DNA of 64,000 bases from Asterias rubens (Eukaryota; Echinodermata; Asteroidea; Forcipulatida; Asteriidae), in the NCBI RefSeq assembly GCF_902459465.1, contig NC_047066.1:10667047-10731046 (forward strand), given 5' to 3'. The notes under the pieces are model-generated. The model made no database searches and was not told the DNA's origin. It saw nothing but the letters and a program-made list of their open reading frames with translations. A program made the position numbers and the translations under genes. Positions 1-10,535 of this stretch are shown piece after piece; the first letter of the stretch is position 1; each line of letters opens with the position of its first letter.

Positions 1-95
1 CCTACCCCATGGCCTTGGTGCCCTTTCAAAATTTGACAAATTCAAGGCCAAAGTGGCCTTGCCCTAAAAATCGGGAAATTTGAGGCCTGCAAACT
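1..95 (-). repeat. Partial copy of CAGGCCTGGA-type element
   Basis: Read on the minus strand this starts with a form of GCAGGCCT and runs through a GGCAAGGCCACTTTGGCC-like core and a GGGCACCAAGGCCA box. The same order of motifs occurs at 43379-43545 and 52512-52674, so it is a dispersed repeat cut by the window edge. No coding content is apparent. Confidence 0.45.
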
Positions 96-429
96 TGACT
101 GCAACTTACCATGTGTGTATTGCAGGATGATGGCAAATATTTCACTACAGCAAAGCTTCTATGGCACTTTATGTACTCGTGTCTCTTCAGCAGCCATTTC
201 AGGGGAGGCCTTGCAGGTGGGCTGCCTCCCCACACATCTTCCTGCACATCTCAGAGTGTCATCTTCTCAAGGATTCCTACAAGTAAAACAAAAAAAATAT
301 TGGGATTGAGCAAAGAAAAAAATGCCCAGTCTGTTTACCTTGAGGTTTATTATTTGATAAGTAAAATAAATAAAGAATACAACACATGATAAAACAACTT
401 ATTGACCCAAACGACATGATGTCATAATA

Positions 430-700
430 ATATTTGTAGTAATAACTAGTTCTTATATAGAGCACATTTCACGATAACCGTCTGAAGGCGCTTTACATTA
501 TTGCATTGGTCAACTGGCCATAACATTCTTTTAATCTGTCTCAGCTCCCTTGGGGGTATACAACCTGGGCAACCCTATGCTCTAAGGGCTTTTCATACAC
601 AGTATCAACTTCTACCCTAGCTGGTACCCACTTATAGTGTCCCGACCGGAATTTGAATACACACTCCGATGACCTAACCACCAGAACTTAAATTGGATGA
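430..700 (-). mobile_element. tRNA-derived SINE (family 1)
   Basis: On the minus strand a pol III B-box-like stretch (TTCAAATTCCGG) is followed by a GTGGGTACC segment and ends in a tail containing AAAGCGCCTTCAGAC and GCTCTATATAAG, then ATT-rich sequence. The same layout is at 10263-10535 and 40432-41155. The tail occurs alone at 53424-53500 and 63446-63515. Inactive: no coding capacity is seen. Confidence 0.7.
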
Positions 701-1129
701 TCAGGAAAATCTTTGTTGCGCCATTTTGAGAGTGTTGTACAATGAATTTCTCCACGATTGTGCAGTTAGTGAACATATTAGGTGACACTCAATCCATTAA
801 ACAGATTTTTAAATGCCTACCATAAAATTCATATGCAATTTTACTCCCATAATGGCAAATGCTGCAATCAGCAGCCTTAAATGACAATGATGCAGTGGGT
901 CAAATTTTCATTACTAAAATTATTTGAAATTTTTGGCAATCTCAAATATTAGTAAAATGTTTTTCAAGTAACAGAGCCTTATCCCAAGCCCAAGCGGGTT
1001 GCTGGCAAAAAATTAATGTCCACATATAAAAACATTCTGACTTTCTAAAACAGATACTTTCTTCCTATTCAAGGTATTAAACCTGCCTTGCTAACACAAA
1101 AAATAAACTTGGAGGGGGGTGGGGGGACA
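701..1129. other. Non-coding stretch, nothing recognised
   Basis: AT-rich sequence with no open frame of note, no terminal inverted repeats and no tRNA boxes. It lies downstream of the last recognisable THAP-like exon and could hold its 3' untranslated region. Confidence 0.4.
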
Positions 1130-4100
1130 TCAAACCTTTTTCAATTCTTCTTCCTCAAGCCGCAACCTCTCATCTGCTTCTCGCTTTTTTCTCTCCGACT
1201 CTTTTTTACTCATCTCTAAGACTTTTTTGGTCTCGTCACCGTCTGAGTCTGTGTTACTTTCCAGGAGAATGGTTTGCCTTGGTTGTTTACTGCCACAAAG
1301 AGTGAGGAGAAAAAAAATCAATTAACAAATTGTCTAGTTTTGTTCGCAATTCATATTTGGTTTACGGTAACACCATGTGTATAATCTACTTACTGGTTAC
1401 ATGATTACATTAAGTCAACCATTGAAAGCCTGGACCCAAAGAAAAAAAAGGAAAAAAAAGAGTATTCCTGCTCCCCCCCAAAAAAAAAAAAAAAAATTAT
1501 AATTATGATAATAATGACAAACTATTTGTGCACAAATAGAGAATTTACAAGAACTTGCCATGTATCTAACATTCCACCAAGTTTCAAATTAATCGCATAA
1601 TTTCTTCGGGAGATATACGATTTCAAAAAATGCACCTTTAATGCCACGTCTCGTGACCTCTGGTAACGACATCACGTGACCTCTGGTGACATCATCGATC
1701 TGAAACTTCACACATAATGACGGCTGCCAGCAATCAACGTGTGTACATTTTGAGGCGATTACACAAAACTTCGCCACTGAGTTTTCAACCTGTCGCTAGA
1801 GTTGCACTTTGTGACGTCATTGATATTTGTTTTTAACTGCTCACCCTTGCCAGGCACTAACATCGTTGAAAGCCACTTCATAACTTTTGCCATTTTTAGA
1901 TGAGAGGTCACGCACACGAAATAAAATGAAGACCTAATTTATCCCTACCCAATCCTGCAAACAAAAACCTACAGTCTCTTGTGGCTGATTTGTTACAGAT
2001 TTTCAAATATTTAAAATAAAACACCTTTAAGATGATGTCACACGACAGGTGATGATGTCATAATGACAGTCTTGTGGGAGATGTAAATACTGTCTAACAA
2101 AATCATACCCTGGGCACTATAGACATGTAGTGTGACGCGAACTGCTTGATTTCCTCAGAGAACATGTGACCATGTTTGTCTTTCTCCATTTACTTCAGCT
2201 CATTTTCAATCAGCGTGAAAGTATTCAGTACGAAGTTCAGCTTCAACAGCTCCAACTGTCCCTGGTTTATCATGTTTTGATCTTTGCATACATGTACATG
2301 TGCTCTTCTGCAACATTAACAGTTTTTAATGGAGGAGATTGTGAGCCAGGATCCGCTGTCATCATTTTTCTTCTAGGTGGAGGCCTCTTACTCGCTTGCT
2401 TCTGTTGTTTATGTGGTGGGTAAGCTGGAAAGATGGAGGGTACAGCAGACTCCTGATTCCATGTTGAATATTTTCTCGGTCATCTCTGGGATGATTACCT
2501 GTAAATGTAAACTTGGTTGTTTATAACATATTTTATAGGTTTTGAAATAATATAGCAAATTCTTGCTTTCAATTGATTTATTTTTGTAAATCACAGTAGG
2601 AATGGCCAACAACACTTCTGTAGGGTCATTCCGTGTCAATTCAACCTTTGTAACATGACCATCAAATCACGCTTTGTAACCTGATCAACATTCTGATGTG
2701 GTTCTTGGACTCCCTTAAAGAAACTCCAAGAACTTTTGACTAACCAGCATGACCTGCCGCATTCGAACATCCATATCTCCGAATCAGAAATACACTTAAA
2801 GACACTGGACACTATAAAGACTAGTCTTCACACTTGGTGTATCTCAACGTAGGCATAAAATAACAAACCTGTGAAAATTTGAGCTCAATCGGTCGTCGAA
2901 GTTGCGAGATATTAATGAAAAGAAAAAAGCACCCTTGTCGCACCCTGGTCACACGAAGTTGTGTGCTTTCATATGCTTGATTTCTAGACCTCAAATTCAA
3001 AATCTGAGGTCTCAAAATCAAATTCGTGGAATTGGTGGAAAATTGCTTCTGTCTCGAAAACTACGTCCCTTCAGAGGGAGCTGTTTCTCACAATGTTTTA
3101 TACTATCAACCTCTCCCCATTACTCGTAATCATGAAAGGTTTTATGCTAATATATAATTTGAGTAATATTACCTATAGTGTACACTGCCTTTAAACATAA
3201 TTTTAAAGCTCTTGAAATAGCCTTCATTTGTTAAAACAAAACCACAATTGTAACATGTGTTCTTTTTCGTTGTAATATTTTAGTCTCGGGATAGTCAGAT
3301 TCCAAAGCATGTTAAGTTGACATGGAATGACCCTGTAAATTAAATAAGTACAAGTAAATACAAACCTCTCATGTAGTCATCCTTCTTGAAGTGCTCGCTG
3401 CACAACCTGATTGCCGTCACCCACTTTAGTGGGTATAGCCTGCTTTCCAAGAGGAAATCTGAATTAAAAAGAAAATCCCACAATAAATTAACCATGTTTT
3501 AATGAAGGCATCTTATAATCCTGGGATAGATTGCATCTTACTGCAGGCATGAATTCGATAAACCCCTTTTGTGATTGGACATACAAATTTTGTGCTAAAA
3601 TACTAGTTGTCATTGATGAAATGGAATAATTTTACCCATTGTTGACGTCACGTGTAATGTTGACGTCACGTGTATATCCACCTGGCAAGACCCAATATTA
3701 CTAGACTTGGAAGTTGGAGACAACATTCACGAAAAGTAGCACCCAGTCAGATCCTGAGATTTAGGTTTTTGGTCTAGAAAACGCTATTCAAGTAAATTTG
3801 ACAAAATCCTTTTTCAACAGTAACAGTACACTCGGGAGAGCTTTCTTGTTTTATTTTATTTGTATGATGAGTATATGGACTCGGATAAATAAAAACGACC
3901 AACCAAGGCAGGATTTTTCAACATAATTTGTCTATAGTCCTCCCCATATGCATGCATGGCCATGATTTCCGTGCTAAGGATCTACATGTTTATCTGTTTC
4001 TGTACAACATTGTTCAGCACTTTAGAATTGATTTGAATAGAACTTGCCACTGCTTGCCATCAACAATTAAACTTAGCCCAAAACGTTAAAAATGTACCAC

Positions 4101-4394
4101 ATAGTTTATAACTCTAGTGAAAATATGTCATGTTTAACAATGGAGGAAGGACCCATCATCCGCGAACTTTCTCAACAAGAAAGTTACATATACTTTTATA
4201 TAGTCATGATAGGCCTAGTACATTTTCATTACGGCAAATTCTGTCCAGTTTTCGGACACGGGGAAAAAAACGTTCATATTTTATTCTTATTAATTAGTGT
4301 GAAAAGTACCTTGAAATACTCACTTATTAAATGAGACAACACCTCCCATGACTCGACGGTTGGTGCAGTCATAAGCTGCACAACATTCAGGCAT
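1130..4394 (-). CDS. THAP-domain-like protein, four exons, apparent frameshift
   Basis: Exons on the minus strand: 4394-4324, 3458-3366, 2424-2298 and 1289-1130. Exon 1 begins MPECCAAYDCTNRR, the classic start of a THAP zinc finger (C2CH, sequence-specific DNA binding, nuclear). Exon 2 supplies LKWVTAIR and then LCSEHFKKDDY, the second zinc pair. Exon 3 encodes a basic, proline-rich linker (KRPPPRRKMMTADPGS). Exon 4 encodes a charged likely coiled coil (KKESERKKREADERLRLEEE), as in many THAP proteins. Exons 2-3-4 join in phase. Exon 1 ends in phase 2 but the THAP frame of exon 2 needs phase 1, and the phase-2 reading hits a TGA. One extra T near 3456 would explain this. The region between AIR and LCSEHF is about 11 residues shorter than in typical THAP domains, and no AVPTIF-type motif is seen. 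It may be a pseudogene, a sequence error or a divergent member. The final Val-stop could instead be read-through of a donor. Confidence 0.5.
1550..2100. other. Intron stretch rich in CACGTGAC and TGACGTCA-like sites
   Basis: Intron 3 of the THAP-like gene. Two near-identical boxes (TCACGTGACCTCTGGT and the related TCGTGACCTCTGGT) occur about 20 bases apart, followed by GTGACGTCATTG and two GATGATGTCA boxes. These resemble CREB/ATF and E-box sites, but the block may simply be an old repeat. Confidence 0.3.
2796..3194. mobile_element. Short inverted-repeat element, family A
   Basis: Starts TTAAAGACACTGGACACTAT and ends TAGTGTACACTGCCTTTAA. The inside carries the family landmarks CTTGGTGTATCTCAAC, GAGCTCAATCGGTCGTCGA, GTCACACGAAGTTGTGTG and TTCAGAGGGAGCTGTTTCTC, plus a small inner palindrome of GACCTCAAATTC type. 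It has no coding capacity. It sits in intron 2 of the THAP-like gene. Confidence 0.85.
3641..3674. promoter_or_regulatory. Direct repeat of TGACGTCACGTG
   Basis: The unit GTTGACGTCACGTGTAAT occurs twice with an 18-base period. Each unit fuses a full CRE (TGACGTCA) with an E-box (CACGTG). It lies in intron 1 of the THAP-like gene. A bZIP or bHLH enhancer element is plausible, but unproven. Confidence 0.45.
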
Positions 4395-5054
4395 TTTACT
4401 AACGATTTGTTAGACTGTGCGGGAAAAATTAGTGGCTTTCCTACGTTCAATCAATGGTTTACATGCACAACAGATACGGGCAAAACACACGTGATTGAAT
4501 TTTATGCCCGGTTTCCAAATATCGACGCCACGTCCTTGTCGGCACAGCATACAGCCGAGTGCGCCCTCTAGGTCTTATTATAGCTCTATGGGTTGCCCTC
4601 AACTTTTTTTTCTACTGACGGATCATAAGCACTGTTTCAAGTTCTATCGGCAAATAGACAGGGGGTACATGGACCAATAGCATAAAGCTTTACATAGCCA
4701 TTTTAGCTGGTGTTTTACCCCGTCTGTTTGCCTTATTGAACGAAGACTTTGCACTGCGGATTATTGGAGTTAGCGTGTTTTGAGATTGCGGCGAGCCACG
4801 AAATGTTGGGTTTTGACAGCGCTCTCCACACAACTTCTGAGAAGATTGTGTTTCAATCAAACAAAATGACAGAAAAAAAACACGCCACACACCGGGGCCG
4901 ACTCAGCAGCAGGTTAATAAAACTTTCAGAGCGCCCTCTCTTGTTTTCGACAAACATAAACAAACGCACGCTGGCGGTGTCCATCGTTCATGTACACAAC
5001 ATAGTACCGTATTGAGTATTCAGATCAGGGAGAGGTATTTCTAAAGGCGATGTC
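4395..5054. promoter_or_regulatory. Head-to-head intergenic region, candidate bidirectional promoter
   Basis: It separates the minus-strand THAP-like start codon from the plus-strand exon start. It contains the end of an inverted-repeat element at 4553-4594 (GTGCGCCCTCTAGGTCTTA, compare the hAT-like element at 37659) and a CTCF-like AGAGCGCCCTCT box near 4929. No clear TATA box was found. The promoter role is inferred from the divergent arrangement. Confidence 0.4.
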
Positions 5055-5204
5055 ATGCATAATTGTAATATGTCGCTAAAAGGAGATCCCCTGGAATTAT
5101 TTGATAAAATTCGCGGCCATGATCCTCTGAACCTGGAAAAATGTCTGGTAAATGCTTGCATTGACGGGGACATTGACGCTGTCATTGGTCTGCTACAAAA
5201 AAAG
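5055..5204 (+). CDS. First coding exon of an ankyrin-like protein
   Basis: The open frame starts at ATG 5055, or at the second ATG 5070 (MSLKGDPLELFDKIRG). It ends at AAG followed by a GTTGGT donor, leaving phase 0. The end of the exon (ACIDGDIDAVIGLLQKK) has the A..GDI..V..LL pattern of an ankyrin repeat helix pair. No following exon could be identified; the gene must continue to the right through a repeat-rich intron. It is divergent from the THAP-like gene. I do not recognise the family. The main alternative is a chance open frame, but the ankyrin-like pattern and the donor argue for a real exon. Confidence 0.5.
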
Positions 5205-5301
5205 GTTGGTATCTCCACTCTTTTATTTTTAAAATACTGCCGCTACCACTGCACCATGTATGTATGATGATGCTGTTCCTGACACATGACTGATAGTACA
5301 T

Positions 5302-5541
5302 GTAGTGCCTAGATTCTCACTGCACTGGTCAGTGCCGTTTTGGAGTTCACCAAAGCTCGTGTTTTCATGTTATTGAAGCATGGTAGTGCCTAAATTCTCA
5401 GGAACACTGTCAGCGTTGTTTGGCATGGTGTCAGAAGTGGGAAGATACTTGTACACATAAGAATCAAAGCTTGCAATTCCATGGAATTGGGGCATTGTAC
5501 TGCCTGGGTTTCCAGGTGCTCTAGTCAGCGCTGTTTGGCTT
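5302..5541. repeat. Three spaced copies of a ~40-base motif
   Basis: Degenerate copies of TAGTGCCTRGRTTCTCA followed by a CACTGGTCAGTGCCGTTTGG-like half begin at 5302, 5383 and 5497. The intervals are unequal (about 81 and 114 bases). They lie in the presumed first intron of the ankyrin-like gene. Function is unknown. Confidence 0.55.
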
Positions 5542-5836
5542 GCAACACAACATTACAAAAGGTTGTGTCTTCAAATACTCTCTTGTTACTGGAGGAAAAC
5601 ATCTTCGCAACATTCAAGTGAAACAGATCTCGAAACTCTTAAGATAGAACAACAGTAGTCCCCAAGTCTTTTACAATAACAGCTTAAATATAGACTCATG
5701 TCACCAACACACAGAACAGCAAAGCTGCTACTGTGAGCAGCCGACCTCGTACAGAACAACAGTCACTTAACAAAAAACAATCAACTGATTAACTGTTGTT
5801 AGGGGACAATAACAAACTTGTATGCACTTGACCATC

Positions 5837-6060
5837 TACTTGCCTCAGTTTAGATCTTCGCAAAAAGGCTTTTCAACAAAAATGTCACAAAATGGTTTAT
5901 CTCCAGAACACAGACCCTGATGTAGGTTTTAGTGAATAATTATGTTTTTCCACAAAAGCCACAAATTCTGCAGCATTGAATCTCTCATGAGAGAATAGTG
6001 TGGGTGCGCACATGCTTTTTAAAAGCACACTTCACACTGAAGCGTACCCCACAATTAATG
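5837..6060 (-). pseudogene. Decayed C2H2 zinc-finger relics (3' side)
   Basis: The minus-strand translation shows fragments such as KAFLRRSKLR and HERFNAAEF, separated by stops and shifts. These are remains of C2H2 fingers that once continued the array at 6496-7878. A family A element (6107-6496) now separates them from the open frame. Confidence 0.6.
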
Positions 6061-6106
6061 TTACTAAAATGTTTTTTATTTTATCCTGTGTGCTCTCTTG
6101 TGAAAA

Positions 6107-6496
6107 TTAAAGACACTGGACACTATTGGTAATTGTCAAAGACAAGTCTTCTCACTTGGTGTATCTCAACATATGCATTAAATAACAAACCTGTCAAAGT
6201 TTGAGCTCAATTGGTCATCGAAGTTGCGAGATAATAATGAAAGAAAAAAACACCCTTATCACAGAAAGAATTGTGTGCTTTCAGCAGATGCTTGATTTCC
6301 AGACCTCAAATTCTAAACTTGAGGTCTTTAAATCAAATTCGTGGAAAATTACTTCTTTCTTGAAAACTACGTCACTTCAGAGGGAGCCGTTTCTCACAAT
6401 GTTTTATACCATCAGCCTCTCCCCATTACTAATTACCATGTAAGATTTTATGCTAATAATTATTTTGAGTAACTACCAATAGTGTCCACTGCCTTT
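6107..6496. mobile_element. Family A element inserted in the zinc-finger array
   Basis: Begins AAAGACACTGGACACTATTGG and ends CCAATAGTGTCCACTGCCTTT, with the usual internal landmarks. Its right terminus overlaps the stop codon of the zinc-finger frame (TGA complement at 6496-6498), and zinc-finger relics lie on its other side. The target duplication cannot be resolved. Confidence 0.9.
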
Positions 6497-7878
6497 CAGG
6501 CTGACTTTTTGAAGAAATGACTTTCCACGAATATCACAAACTGAGTGGCAGACTGATGGCTCATCAGACTAGGTCTTCGCAAAAACTTTTTCCACAATGG
6601 TTCGACTCCTGAGTGGACGGACTGATGCCTGGTCAGCTTCGATTTCCACGGAAAGGCTTTTCCACAAATGTCACAAACAAATGTTTTCTCTGTAATGTGG
6701 AGTCGCTTGTGATTACTAAGACTGCCCTTTTGATTAAATGCCTTTCCACAAATGTCACAAACAAATGGCTTATCATCTGTGTGGATATTATGATGTCTAG
6801 TCAAATGTTTCTTTTGTATAAATGCTTTTCCACAAATGTCACAACCAAATGGTTTCTCTCCTTTGTGGACATTCTGATGGTTGGTCAGGTGTTTCTGTTG
6901 TATAAATGCCTTTCCACAAATGTCACAACTAAATTGTCTATCATCTGTGTGGAGATAATGATGTCTAGTCAGATGTTTCTTTTGTTTAAATGCTTTTCCA
7001 CAGATGTCACAAACAAATGGTCTCTCATTAGTGTGGATACGCAGATGATCTCTAAAAGTACCCTGTCGACTGAAACCAGCTCCACAAACGTCACAAACAA
7101 ACAGTTTGTCTACTGAGTGGATGAACTGATGCCTGGTCAGCCCCGATTTCCAATTAAAGAATTTTCCACAAATGTCACAAACAAATGGCCTCTCATTAGT
7201 GTGGATACGCAGATGATCTCTAAAAGTACCCGGTTGACTGAAACCAGCTCCACAAACGTCACAAACAAACGGCTTGTCTACTGAGTGGATGAACTGATGC
7301 CTGGTCAGCCCCGATTTCCAATCAAAGAATTTTCCACAAATGTCACAAACAAATTTTTTCTGTCCAGTATGGAGTCTATGGTGAGTATTTAGACTGCTTT
7401 TTCGATTAAATGCCTTTCCACAAAAGTCACAGACAAATGGTTTATCATTAGTGTGGATACGCAGATGAGCTCTTAAAGAACTCTTTTGACTGAAACTAAC
7501 TTTACAGATGTCACAAACGAAGGGTTTCTCTCCAGTGTGGATATGCTGATGGCTACTCAGGCTAGATTTGAGCGAAAAGGCTTTTCCACAAATTTCACAA
7601 GGGAATGGTTTATTTCCAGTGTGGACATCCTGGTGGCTGATCAGATTACTTTTTTGCAAAAATGCTTTTCCACAATTTTCACAAGAGAATGGTTTCTCTC
7701 CAGTGTGGACATCCCGATGCCTGACCAGACTAGATCTTCTCGGAAAGTCTTTTCCACAAATGTCACAAACAAATGGTCTCTCTGTATTGTGGACTCTCGC
7801 ATGAGATTTAAGATTGTAGTTTCGTTTAAATGTTTTTTCACAAATGTTACAAACAAATGGTTTAACTGTAGCAGGCAT
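6496..7878 (-). CDS. C2H2 zinc-finger array protein, 460 residues
   Basis: A single open frame has 15 consecutive fingers of the type FVCDICGKAF-x5-L-x2-H-x3-H, joined by H-T-G-E-K-P-like linkers, then a damaged sixteenth (LWKKFLRRPSLMSHQS, zinc cysteines lost). Finger helices vary (for example QKKHLTRH, WKSGLTRH, QKSSLRAH), as expected of a nuclear DNA-binding factor. Fingers 7-8 are repeated as 9-10 in a 168-base tandem duplication. No KRAB, BTB or SCAN part is visible. The ATG is probably not the original start: the upstream sequence reads HYFVCNICGKAFSPK and then loses frame by one base near 7902-7905, and SLKSHERM follows in the present frame. The 3' end is set by the inserted element. 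It may still be expressed as a shortened protein, or be a decaying gene. Confidence 0.75.
   Translation of the reverse strand: MPATVKPFVCNICEKTFKRNYNLKSHARVHNTERPFVCDICGKDFPRRSSLVRHRDVHTGEKPFSCENCGKAFLQKSNLISHQDVHTGNKPFPCEICGKAFSLKSSLSSHQHIHTGEKPFVCDICKVSFSQKSSLRAHLRIHTNDKPFVCDFCGKAFNRKSSLNTHHRLHTGQKKFVCDICGKFFDWKSGLTRHQFIHSVDKPFVCDVCGAGFSQPGTFRDHLRIHTNERPFVCDICGKFFNWKSGLTRHQFIHSVDKLFVCDVCGAGFSRQGTFRDHLRIHTNERPFVCDICGKAFKQKKHLTRHHYLHTDDRQFSCDICGKAFIQQKHLTNHQNVHKGEKPFGCDICGKAFIQKKHLTRHHNIHTDDKPFVCDICGKAFNQKGSLSNHKRLHITEKTFVCDICGKAFPWKSKLTRHQSVHSGVEPLWKKFLRRPSLMSHQSATQFVIFVESHFFKKSA
7028..7363 (-). repeat. 168-base tandem duplication of two fingers
   Basis: Positions 7196-7363 and 7028-7195 are nearly identical. 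Each encodes a WKSGLTRHQFIHSVDK finger followed by a GTFRDHLRIHTNERP finger. The few differences suggest a fairly recent in-frame duplication. Confidence 0.85.
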
Positions 7879-8520
7879 TCTCTCATGAGATTTTAGACTT
7901 CCTTTGGACTAAATGCTTTTCCACAAATGTTACAAACAAAATAATGGCCTCTCATAAGTATGGATACGAAGATATTTTTTAACGTCACAGGCCTTTCCAC
8001 ATGTCAAAGACACCGGGGTTTCTCACGTGTGAACACAGTGAAAGTCTGTTAGGTTGTGCTGATGTAAAAAGGCTGTTTCACACAAAGTTTCCGTCCAGTG
8101 TTGGTTCGCTATGGTCTTTTAATGTACAGCTATAAATGAAACTCCACACAAAATTATAGTTTCTTTTGCAGACCTCCAGTGAAGAATCTCTTGCGGGTTT
8201 TAGGAACAATATCCAGAAAATGTTCTCCAACAGGTGTCATACACAATGGTTTTTCTGCAGTGTGGACACATTGATGGTCCAAGGCACTTCTCCTGCAGAA
8301 GAAATGTCCACAAAAGTTATCAGTTGTGGACAGTGGACACCCATTGGTTGCTCCCTCAGCCTGTGTCCATGAGGTTGATACAAAAATGTCACAAATTCAC
8401 CTGGTAAAATCCAAAATCTGGAAATTGTTGATAATTTTCAAGTTCACCTTTTTTCTTAGTAGGTTGCTCCACGAGGGTCACAGATAAGTGTTTTCTCTTG
8501 AAAATTCATACCTGTAATTA
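7879..8520 (-). pseudogene. Decayed C2H2 zinc fingers (5' side)
   Basis: Immediately upstream of the open array are further finger relics in broken frames: a finger with a one-base loss near 7902-7905, then fragments towards 8370. At about 8500 an MNFQEKTLICDP fragment follows an acceptor-like TTACAG. This shows the array was once longer. Confidence 0.6.
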
Positions 8521-10200
8521 TCAAAATAACATTGTATTGTTGTTATTATGTAATTTTAGAATCGGATTAAAACATGTACACAGCTATTGACATGAGCGTG
8601 CTGTTTAACTCAGCACTGCGTGCTGCTGGTTCAGGTTTCACAGTAGCGGCGCTGTGTTTGATCATTAGGCCTGGGTGACTAGTGAAATTTACCCACTAGA
8701 CTAGTCGCACCTCAAATAGTCGTGAATTCAACATAAGTTACGACAGATTTTTAAATCCCAAGATGCTTTGCGGCATAATGTTTGCCACAGACGCAATGGT
8801 AAAATTCACGCTGAAAGGATTTACGGATTGTGTCACTGATGTCTGATTGTGTTTTGAACGTAATTAATGTTGTCGTGAGTAGTAATGAACGACAGAATTG
8901 GTTCAACAGGTAGTTGTGGCTGAGCGGATGAGCCTGGAAAACTTTGACCCCATTTCGGACAGAAAATAAGCCCCTGCTCTCTCACACACCGCGTGTGTGC
9001 ACCCACACACATTCATGAATATGCAGTGCGGTCGCAGCAGCAGCAGTGCACACGATCAAACCATTCCAGACAAAGGGGGTAAATACAACTGGAGCGGAGA
9101 ATGTTCTCGCATACAGCCATGCATGTAGAGCAAGTAGCCTGATAATTATTTCCAAACTGAAAAATAACTAAATGTAACTTTAGAAATTGTCATGCTTGTT
9201 GTGATACCGAATAATATAGTTTAATACGTGCATGTAACATCACATGACAGTTCTTCATGAAAAGTGCATGTCAATCTGGTGTAAGTGTTGCTTCTGATTA
9301 ATCTTAATTTACTTTGTCACTCAAATTTATTAAAACGGCACAATAAAGGAACAAAGAAAACCACCGTTCTTCCTTCGATCATCTTATGTAAACCATCCAT
9401 CTCTGGATCGGGCTCATAAATAGTCGATAATGCACACATACACCATCACAAACTGTTACCCCTCTAAACAATAATGAGGTGATCCAACGCAAAGACGTCA
9501 ATTCTTACACTTATTACTGGATATTTAGACAGATTTAACTTATGGCAGTGATCAAAAGAGGAACCGGAACATAAATACTTTAATAAAATCTCTTTACTTG
9601 TAAACAAATCTGAGATTCAAGCAGTACATTTCGCGATTTCACCGACGAAAAAACAGAGCCACTCGCTTTGTCTTTCACGTGAACGGAAGCACGAGTGTAA
9701 TGGGCTAGTTCCCAGTACAATAAGTGCGTTCGTTGTCTGTGTATACGGGAAACCAATGGAGCCTGACTATACTAACTACTGCATATTCATTGCGGTGTCA
9801 CGTCTTCAGATATGAAAGGAGCTCAACAATTAGATCGAAAAAGGCCCTATATTCCTCTAGACCAATCAAACTTATTCTTATATCACTGGAAAGAGAATTT
9901 TCTCTAGTTTATTTAGACATGCGATCCAGTTGTGTAAGATGAATGGAACAGCTTTGCCGTTCAATTTAGTGAGCGAACTCCGTGAAAACTGAGTTGACCT
10001 CCATAGGGATTTACGCTTTTGAGCATATTTAGCAAGTTTTTAATCAAAAAAGGCCCTATGTTCTCGAGTTGCATGAATTAAGAAAATATATCGTACCGAA
10101 AACAGATGTTATATACTTTCAAATACTGAGCGATCTGGTTTGATACATAACAACACTTTTTGCTAGCAAGGGGAAGTTCGACTGGAGGGCCGTTTTTGGC
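8521..10200. other. Gene-poor stretch
   Basis: No supported exon. A local self-complementary patch (GTGACTAGTGAAATTTACCC with ACTAGACTAGTC) lies at about 8675-8720. A short direct repeat (AAAAAAGGCCCTAT) occurs near 9839 and 10046. The rest looks like unique non-coding DNA. Confidence 0.4.
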
Positions 10201-10262
10201 TATGTGTTTCACGTGTTAAACCACGCGTGCAGGGCTTCCGTGAGCGAAGTTTTCTGTATAGC

Positions 10263-10535
10263 ACCGAACTCAAGCTCTGGTGTTTCTGTTCAGTAGAGTG
10301 TAGGTTCAAATCTCGGTTGTGACACTTGTGTCCTGAGTGTAATTGCTTCTCTCCACCCAGGGGTAAAGTGTGTACCCGTGAGGGAAGAGATGGTTCTTGT
10401 GGTGGGTTAAGCTCAGTGCGCTACATATTTGAAATGGCCCAGTGATCAGGGTAATAATGTTGGAAGCGCTTTGAGACATTGTGTATAAAGTGCTATATAA
10501 AATCCGAATACTATTATTATTATTTATTACTAGTT
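10263..10535 (+). mobile_element. tRNA-derived SINE (family 1), plus strand
   Basis: It has a B-box-like GGTTCAAATCTCGG at about 10303, then TGACACTTGTGTCCTGAGTG, AATTGCTTCTCT, GGTACCC-like sequence, and the tail GCGCTTTGAGACATTGTG, GTGCTATATAAAATCCG, then (ATT)n. This is the fullest family 1 copy in the window. Confidence 0.8.

Noticed and set aside
111-389. Possible plus-strand exon (DDGKYFTTAKLLWHFM)
   Set aside because: An acceptor-like TATTGCAG and donor-like GCAG/GTGGGC are present, but there is no neighbouring exon, family match or phase support.
6613-7896. Plus-strand frames with repeated STNVTNKW-like units over the zinc-finger array
   Set aside because: They are antisense shadows of the repeated finger codons; the minus-strand finger pattern explains them.
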